A stretch of DNA of 24,729 nt from NCBI GenBank assembly GCA_027348305.1, contig DAIEPS010000006.1, positions 1 through 24,729 of the forward strand, in the 5' to 3' direction. This document shows positions 21,519 to 24,729 of the stretch, piece after piece. The notes under the pieces are model-generated. The model saw only the letters and a list, made by a program, of their open reading frames with translations, did not search any database and was not told the DNA's origin. The translations under genes and the position numbers were made by a program. How positions within the stretch are numbered: the first letter of the stretch is position 1; the number at the start of each line of letters is the position of its first letter. This stretch comes from Anaerolineaceae bacterium (GTDB taxonomy: Bacteria > Chloroflexota > Anaerolineae > Anaerolineales > Anaerolineaceae).

Positions 21519-21548
21519 TCTCTCGCAGAGACGCAGAGATCGCAGAGA
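21519..21548. repeat. CGCAGAGA array
   Basis: Three copies of CGCAGAGA at 21524-21531, 21532-21539 and 21541-21548, starting right at the DUF4037 stop codon. Confidence 0.65.
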
Positions 21549-21571
21549 AAATCTTTAATAGAAAATGAAAT

Positions 21572-21648
21572 GGTGCGTCTCCCGGTATTTTCGGGGGGAC
21601 GCACCCTACATGAATCGGATTCTCAATAATTCTAAGGGACGCACCCTA
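21572..21648. repeat. Inverted and direct repeat with GACGCACCCTA (MITE-like remnant)
   Basis: GGTGCGTC (21572-21579) is the inverse of GACGCACC (21598-21605), forming a hairpin. GGGACGCACCCTA occurs twice, at 21596-21608 and 21636-21648. It lies between convergent genes and has no coding capacity, consistent with a small non-autonomous repeat or a terminator. Confidence 0.6.
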
Positions 21649-21653
21649 AATAA

Positions 21654-22238
21654 TTATGTGTTATGCAGCGCCCAAAGACACGGACCGAGGGTGAAGCCGG
21701 AGAATACGGCCTGCATGGAGCTATCCAACGGGCTGCAGGCGTAAACGCCGATGTTGACCGAGGTCAGTTTCTGGTGCATGTGGAAGATGCGCATCTGCTT
21801 GAAGGTGACGCCATCCAGCGCGTTCTCGATGCAGAAATCCTGTCCGCGGCGGCTGAGGCGGTAGTGCATCTCGTTCTCGGCTGAGCTGATGTCGGTGGTG
21901 GCCCAGTCGGAGTATCCCAGGTTGGTGACCACGCTGCCGAGTTTGGAGGCTTGCGGAGATTCGTATTCCACCGAGGCTTTGAACCAGTTATCGGCATCCT
22001 GGTAGAGCACGACGCCGCATTGGTCGAAGAGTTTGACCGGGGCCCATTTGGTCCTGACGGTGAAGGAGAATTCCTGCTCGCTGACCGTGGTGAGGAAGGC
22101 GGGGGCGTTGTCGTGCCGAAAGCCATAATAGGTGCGCTGCCAATAATCCGTGTCGGGATCGGTGGTGATGGTCAGTTTATCCGCAGTCAAATCAAAGCGT
22201 TTGGGCGGAAAGATCCAATGAAATTGATTGAGGTCCAT
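21654..22238 (-). CDS. DUF1349 domain protein (concanavalin-like fold)
   Basis: 194 residues filling one DUF1349 beta-sandwich domain: WIFPPKRF, DTDYWQRTYYGF (42-53 region), FSFTVRTKWAPVKLFDQCGVVLYQDADNW in pieces, and SVNIGVYACSP near the end. Members include YbfG-type proteins and lectin-like domains; function unknown. The frame is open to 22316, but GGAG at 22250-22247 is 8 nt from ATG 22238, which starts the domain precisely. No signal peptide. It is downstream of the GH10 gene on the same strand, 250 bp away with hairpins between, so a shared role in carbohydrate use is possible but weakly supported. Confidence 0.85.
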   Translation of the reverse strand: MDLNQFHWIFPPKRFDLTADKLTITTDPDTDYWQRTYYGFRHDNAPAFLTTVSEQEFSFTVRTKWAPVKLFDQCGVVLYQDADNWFKASVEYESPQASKLGSVVTNLGYSDWATTDISSAENEMHYRLSRRGQDFCIENALDGVTFKQMRIFHMHQKLTSVNIGVYACSPLDSSMQAVFSGFTLGPCLWALHNT

Positions 22239-22351
22239 GTTAATGACTCCAGTTAATGAGGTATAGACAATTATAGCGCTTGCCTTGCTTTTTGAATCCA
22301 GGACCACACGGGCCAATTCTTAAAAAGTAATATGAGTTTTCCTACCCCTAG

Positions 22352-22380
22352 AAACCGGGAATCAGAAAGATTCCCGGTTT
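22352..22380. terminator. Hairpin downstream of the GH10 gene
   Basis: A 12-bp perfect stem AAACCGGGAATC/GATTCCCGGTTT with a 5-nt loop. T-runs are absent on the minus strand beyond the stem, so terminator function is only likely. Confidence 0.6.
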
Positions 22381-22395
22381 AGTCAGAAATTAAAT

Positions 22396-22434
22396 GATAA
22401 ACACCCTGTTCTGGAAAAGAGTAGGGTGTTTATC
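22396..22434 (-). terminator. Hairpin close to the GH10 stop
   Basis: A 12-bp stem GATAAACACCCT/AGGGTGTTTATC (22396-22407 with 22423-22434) and a 15-nt loop, about 55 bp past the GH10 stop; the minus strand continues ATTTAATTT. Confidence 0.55.
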
Positions 22435-22487
22435 AACGTGCCATCAAATAGGAGAGAGATGAAATAAGCAGATAAGGTGATATTTGT

Positions 22488-23726
22488 TCAGACTTGTGGG
22501 TTCAAAGTAACCCGCGGATTGGCAGCATTCTTGTCAATTGAAAACGCCTGCCGCCGGCCGTTGATACTCAATTCGTAATCGCCGGCAAAAGCTGAGAGTT
22601 GCAGCATACCGCTGGCATCCGTGGTCATTTGTGTGGCAGGCAGCCACCATTCGCCCTTGATGCGTTTGAGCAGTTCGTCGTAAGCGGGCTTGGTGCTGCC
22701 GTCTTTGCGGATCAGGCCGCCGGGGGCGTGCAGCCAATTGCCGTCCTGTAGGTCCCACCAGGTGATGCCTTCAACGAGTGGATGGGCAAAGAGGGTCTCG
22801 TAATGCTGAACTGCTTCGCGCGCCTGGCGTTCTTCCCCTGCGGGGGTGGAAGGCCAATCGGTGACCTGGTAGTCGTTGAGGTCCACGATCTCGGGGGGCA
22901 TGAGCTGACCTGATACGAGGGTGGTTTCGGTGAAATGGATGGGGATGTTGAAGCGGCTGAAGCGTTCAAGGATCTCGTGGGTTTTTTCGAGCCCCCACCA
23001 GCCCTGGTGCATGTGAGATTGGATGCCGATGACATCAAACTGGATGCCAGCTTCAAGGCAGCCCTCGATGAGGATGTCGTAAGCTGGGGAAGTTTCGAAA
23101 TCGTTGATCAACAGCACGGCAGACGGATTGACCGCGCGAGCCGTCTCGAACATGGTCTTGATGGTCTGGATGCGTCCGTTTTGTTTGCAGATGCGGGTAA
23201 TGCCGTTGTCGTATTTATCAAAGATGGGCATGATCACGGCCTCATTGATCACGTCCCACATGTCGATCAATCCGCGGAAGTCGCTGACCTCGCGTTTGAT
23301 GCGGTCCACCTGGGCTTGCAGAATGGCGGCGTTATCCATTTGCAGCAGCCAATCCGCGGTCATGGTGTGCCAGCAGAGGGGATGCCCCTTGGTTTTCAAG
23401 TTGTGATTCAGGCACCACTGAGCTGCGAGTTTTCGTGATTTTGTGAGCGGAGCGCCTTGTTTGGGTTCAAAGGGTCCCCAATAGAAGGGCAGGGTGGCTG
23501 CATTGCATAACTTCAGCAGGTTTTGGGCAAGCTGCTCAGCTTTTTCGAGCGCAGGGCCGGTGTATTCGCCGCCAGCCAGGGGAACGGTGTCAAAGGCGGC
23601 CGTGCCAAACAGGAATTTGTGATTGGTCTGGGCGACGGTGACGGTCTGGTTGGCCAAGGGCGCGCCGTTTTGATCCGTCACGGTGATGGAAGCGTTGATC
23701 ATTTTGTCTTTAAGCTGCTGGTTCAT
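22488..23726 (-). CDS. GH10 endo-1,4-beta-xylanase-like glycoside hydrolase
   Basis: 412 residues. GH10 enzymes cleave beta-1,4-xylan by a retaining mechanism. The catalytic pair is visible: acid/base Glu162 in WDVINE and nucleophile Glu267 in HFTETTL. Substrate-binding motifs KGHPLCWHTMTADW (113-126) and WWDLQDGNW (323-331) also fit. Flanking the barrel are an N-terminal beta domain (ASITVTDQNGAPLANQTVTV region) and a C-terminal one (about 360-412). There is no signal peptide, so it should act inside the cell on imported oligosaccharides. Ribosome site GGAGG at 5 nt. The promoter and a large palindrome at 23768-23808 suggest repressor control. GH10 assignment is firm. Confidence 0.93.
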   Translation of the reverse strand: MNQQLKDKMINASITVTDQNGAPLANQTVTVAQTNHKFLFGTAAFDTVPLAGGEYTGPALEKAEQLAQNLLKLCNAATLPFYWGPFEPKQGAPLTKSRKLAAQWCLNHNLKTKGHPLCWHTMTADWLLQMDNAAILQAQVDRIKREVSDFRGLIDMWDVINEAVIMPIFDKYDNGITRICKQNGRIQTIKTMFETARAVNPSAVLLINDFETSPAYDILIEGCLEAGIQFDVIGIQSHMHQGWWGLEKTHEILERFSRFNIPIHFTETTLVSGQLMPPEIVDLNDYQVTDWPSTPAGEERQAREAVQHYETLFAHPLVEGITWWDLQDGNWLHAPGGLIRKDGSTKPAYDELLKRIKGEWWLPATQMTTDASGMLQLSAFAGDYELSINGRRQAFSIDKNAANPRVTLNPQV

Positions 23727-23767
23727 GATTGCCTCCAGAGAAGATCGTCAAAAAATAAATTAGAAAA

Positions 23768-23801
23768 ATAGCGGTATCGTTTCCGGTAACGATACCGCTA
23801 T
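23768..23801. promoter_or_regulatory. Large palindrome: candidate LacI-type operator and/or terminator
   Basis: 14-bp perfect arms (ATAGCGGTATCGTT, 23768-23781, with 23788-23801) flank TCCGGT. The centre, GTTTCCGGTAAC, has the CCGG core of LacI-family operators. On the minus strand it begins at the -10 box of the GH10 promoter and so covers the transcript start. It is also followed by TTTTTC and could terminate the upstream oxidoreductase gene. The two roles are compatible. Confidence 0.7.
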
Positions 23802-23808
23802 TATAGCA
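23800..23808 (-). promoter_or_regulatory. Extended -10 promoter of the GH10 gene
   Basis: Minus strand TGCTATAAT (23808-23800), a perfect extended -10. At 17 bp spacing a partial -35 TTAACC occurs. The expected transcript start lies in the left arm of the palindrome. Confidence 0.6.
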
Positions 23809-23831
23809 CTGGAACTAAAAAAGGTTAATGT

Positions 23832-24729
23832 CTAGCGATTGATCTGAATGATGACTTTGCCGCGGGCATGTTTGGCGTTGAGGTATTTGAGCGCTTCCGC
23901 GGTTTGTTCCAGCGGGTAACAGCGGTCAATCACTGATCTCAATTTTCCTTCAACAAGCAGATTCATCAGAAAATCAAGATCTTTGGGGTTGGCATCGGTA
24001 TTGGCGATGGTCATTTTTTTATTGCTAAGTGACATCAGCTTGCCAAAGATCATCATCATGATCAGATGGGGCAATGCTCCTCCGACCATTACAAAGATCC
24101 CCTTCGGGCTCATGACCCGGCGGAAAGTGGAAAAGGACCGCTTGCCATTCACTCCGAGTATGAGGTCGAAGCGCTGTCCGTTTTGAGCGAAATCTTCTTT
24201 TTTATAATCGATGACCCGATCCGCGCCGAGGGAGCGCACCAATTCAACATTCTGAGTGCCGCACACCGCGGTCACATGGGCGCCGAATATTTTTGCCAAC
24301 TGCACAGCAAAATTACCCACACCGCCGCCTGCACCCGAGATCAACACGTTCTGCCCGGGTCGAATTTTGCCAACATCACGCAGACCTTGCAAGGCGGTTA
24401 TCCCGGCCATGGGCAGGGCAGCAGCTTCATCAAATGAAACAGATGCCGGTTTCGAACACAAATATTTTTCATCCACTGCAACATATTCAGCGAATCCGCC
24501 GCTGCCGTACCTGGCAATATCACCAAAAACCTGGTCGCCAACTTTGAATTTCTTCGCATCGGGCCCTACGGCTTCGACCACTCCGGCTATGTCTTCACCC
24601 AAAATCCTGCGCGGAGGAATGATGTGCACCTGAATGGAACGGTTATCGAAAGCATTGACGGAGCAAGCCATAATTTTGACCAAAACCTCGGCGCCGGTTG
24701 GAACCTGTTTATCAACCTCTTGCAAAACG
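23832..24729 (-). CDS. MDR-family NAD(P)-dependent oxidoreductase, 5' end cut by the window
   Basis: 299 residues visible; the N-terminus continues past the window edge, where codons for VLQEVDKQVPTGAEVLVKI fit residues ~20 onward of quinone-oxidoreductase-like proteins. Medium-chain reductase features: GEDIAGVVEAVG (the GHDxxGxV position), VGDQVFG, ALPMAGITALQGL, the nucleotide motif ISGAGGGVGNFAVQLAK, and FDLILGVNG. Structural zinc cysteines are absent, so it belongs to the zinc-independent quinone reductase/enoyl reductase group. It should reduce quinones or enones with NAD(P)H. The TTG at 24725-24723 should not be taken as the start. Its end is followed by the palindrome at 23768-23801. 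Confidence 0.9.
   Translation of the reverse strand, partial: VLQEVDKQVPTGAEVLVKIMACSVNAFDNRSIQVHIIPPRRILGEDIAGVVEAVGPDAKKFKVGDQVFGDIARYGSGGFAEYVAVDEKYLCSKPASVSFDEAAALPMAGITALQGLRDVGKIRPGQNVLISGAGGGVGNFAVQLAKIFGAHVTAVCGTQNVELVRSLGADRVIDYKKEDFAQNGQRFDLILGVNGKRSFSTFRRVMSPKGIFVMVGGALPHLIMMMIFGKLMSLSNKKMTIANTDANPKDLDFLMNLLVEGKLRSVIDRCYPLEQTAEALKYLNAKHARGKVIIQINR

Noticed and set aside
22239..22316. Extended N-terminus of the DUF1349 protein
   Set aside because: GGAG at proper spacing marks ATG 22238 and the domain begins there; the extension looks non-conserved.
1..24729. CRISPR arrays, tRNA or rRNA genes, insertion sequences
   Set aside because: No spaced direct repeats of CRISPR type, no tRNA cloverleaf I could recognise, no rRNA sequence and no transposase ORF; the 7-bp arrays are too short and contiguous for CRISPR.

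Overview
The window looks like chromosomal DNA from an anaerobic bacterium with roughly balanced base composition. The gene set suggests Chloroflexota, class Anaerolineae: a DUF4037 protein, a DUF998 protein, a GH10 enzyme without signal peptide, a membrane-anchored hydrolase, a clostridial-style HypB/Fe-S flavoprotein/HypA operon, and intergenic heptamer and GCAGAGA-type repeats. This placement is an inference; no rRNA, tRNA or other phylogenetic marker is present. I see 22 substantial protein genes plus one short leader ORF, and no transposase, phage gene or CRISPR.

Layout. (1) 1-4830: a minus-strand extradiol-dioxygenase-type gene, then a plus-strand run of small genes: a RibD/DHFR-like reductase, a membrane protein with a DUF1566/Lcl-type C-terminus, a DUF7000 protein, a DUF1697 protein, a TfoX N-terminal-domain protein and a two-helix membrane protein. 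(2) 4845-8900: an MFS exporter preceded by what looks like a complete attenuator (leader peptide, two hairpins, intrinsic terminator), diverging from a class-3 aldehyde dehydrogenase whose promoter -35 lies inside a perfect inverted repeat; then a DUF998 membrane protein. (3) 8894-12747, minus strand: an alpha/beta hydrolase with about eight C-terminal membrane helices, and a glycerol-kinase-like FGGY kinase carrying a C-terminal LuxR-type helix-turn-helix. (4) 13075-16702: a tight operon of hypB, an 892-residue Fe-S/FAD oxidoreductase and a shortened hypA that lacks the zinc domain. (5) 16879-21518: aldo/keto reductase, cupin, a zinc-sensor-type ArsR repressor divergent from an MFS transporter, a VOC protein and a DUF4037 protein. 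(6) 21654-24729, minus strand: a DUF1349 protein, a GH10 xylanase-like enzyme behind a promoter plus large palindrome, and a zinc-independent MDR oxidoreductase cut by the window end.

The strongest candidates for undescribed biology are the kinase-LuxR fusion at 11014-12747, which has two substituted glycerol-contact positions and a possible internal translation start for a free DNA-binding domain; the hypB-oxidoreductase-hypA operon with a zinc-less HypA and no hydrogenase nearby; the putative ribosome-mediated attenuator at 6150-6330; and the heptamer arrays at gene 3' ends, which place stop codons in all three frames.

Most of the rest is a patchwork of short, independently transcribed accessory metabolism and stress genes separated by recognisable intrinsic terminators. 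The only clear multi-gene operon is the hyp operon; the TfoX gene and its downstream neighbour are probably translationally coupled.
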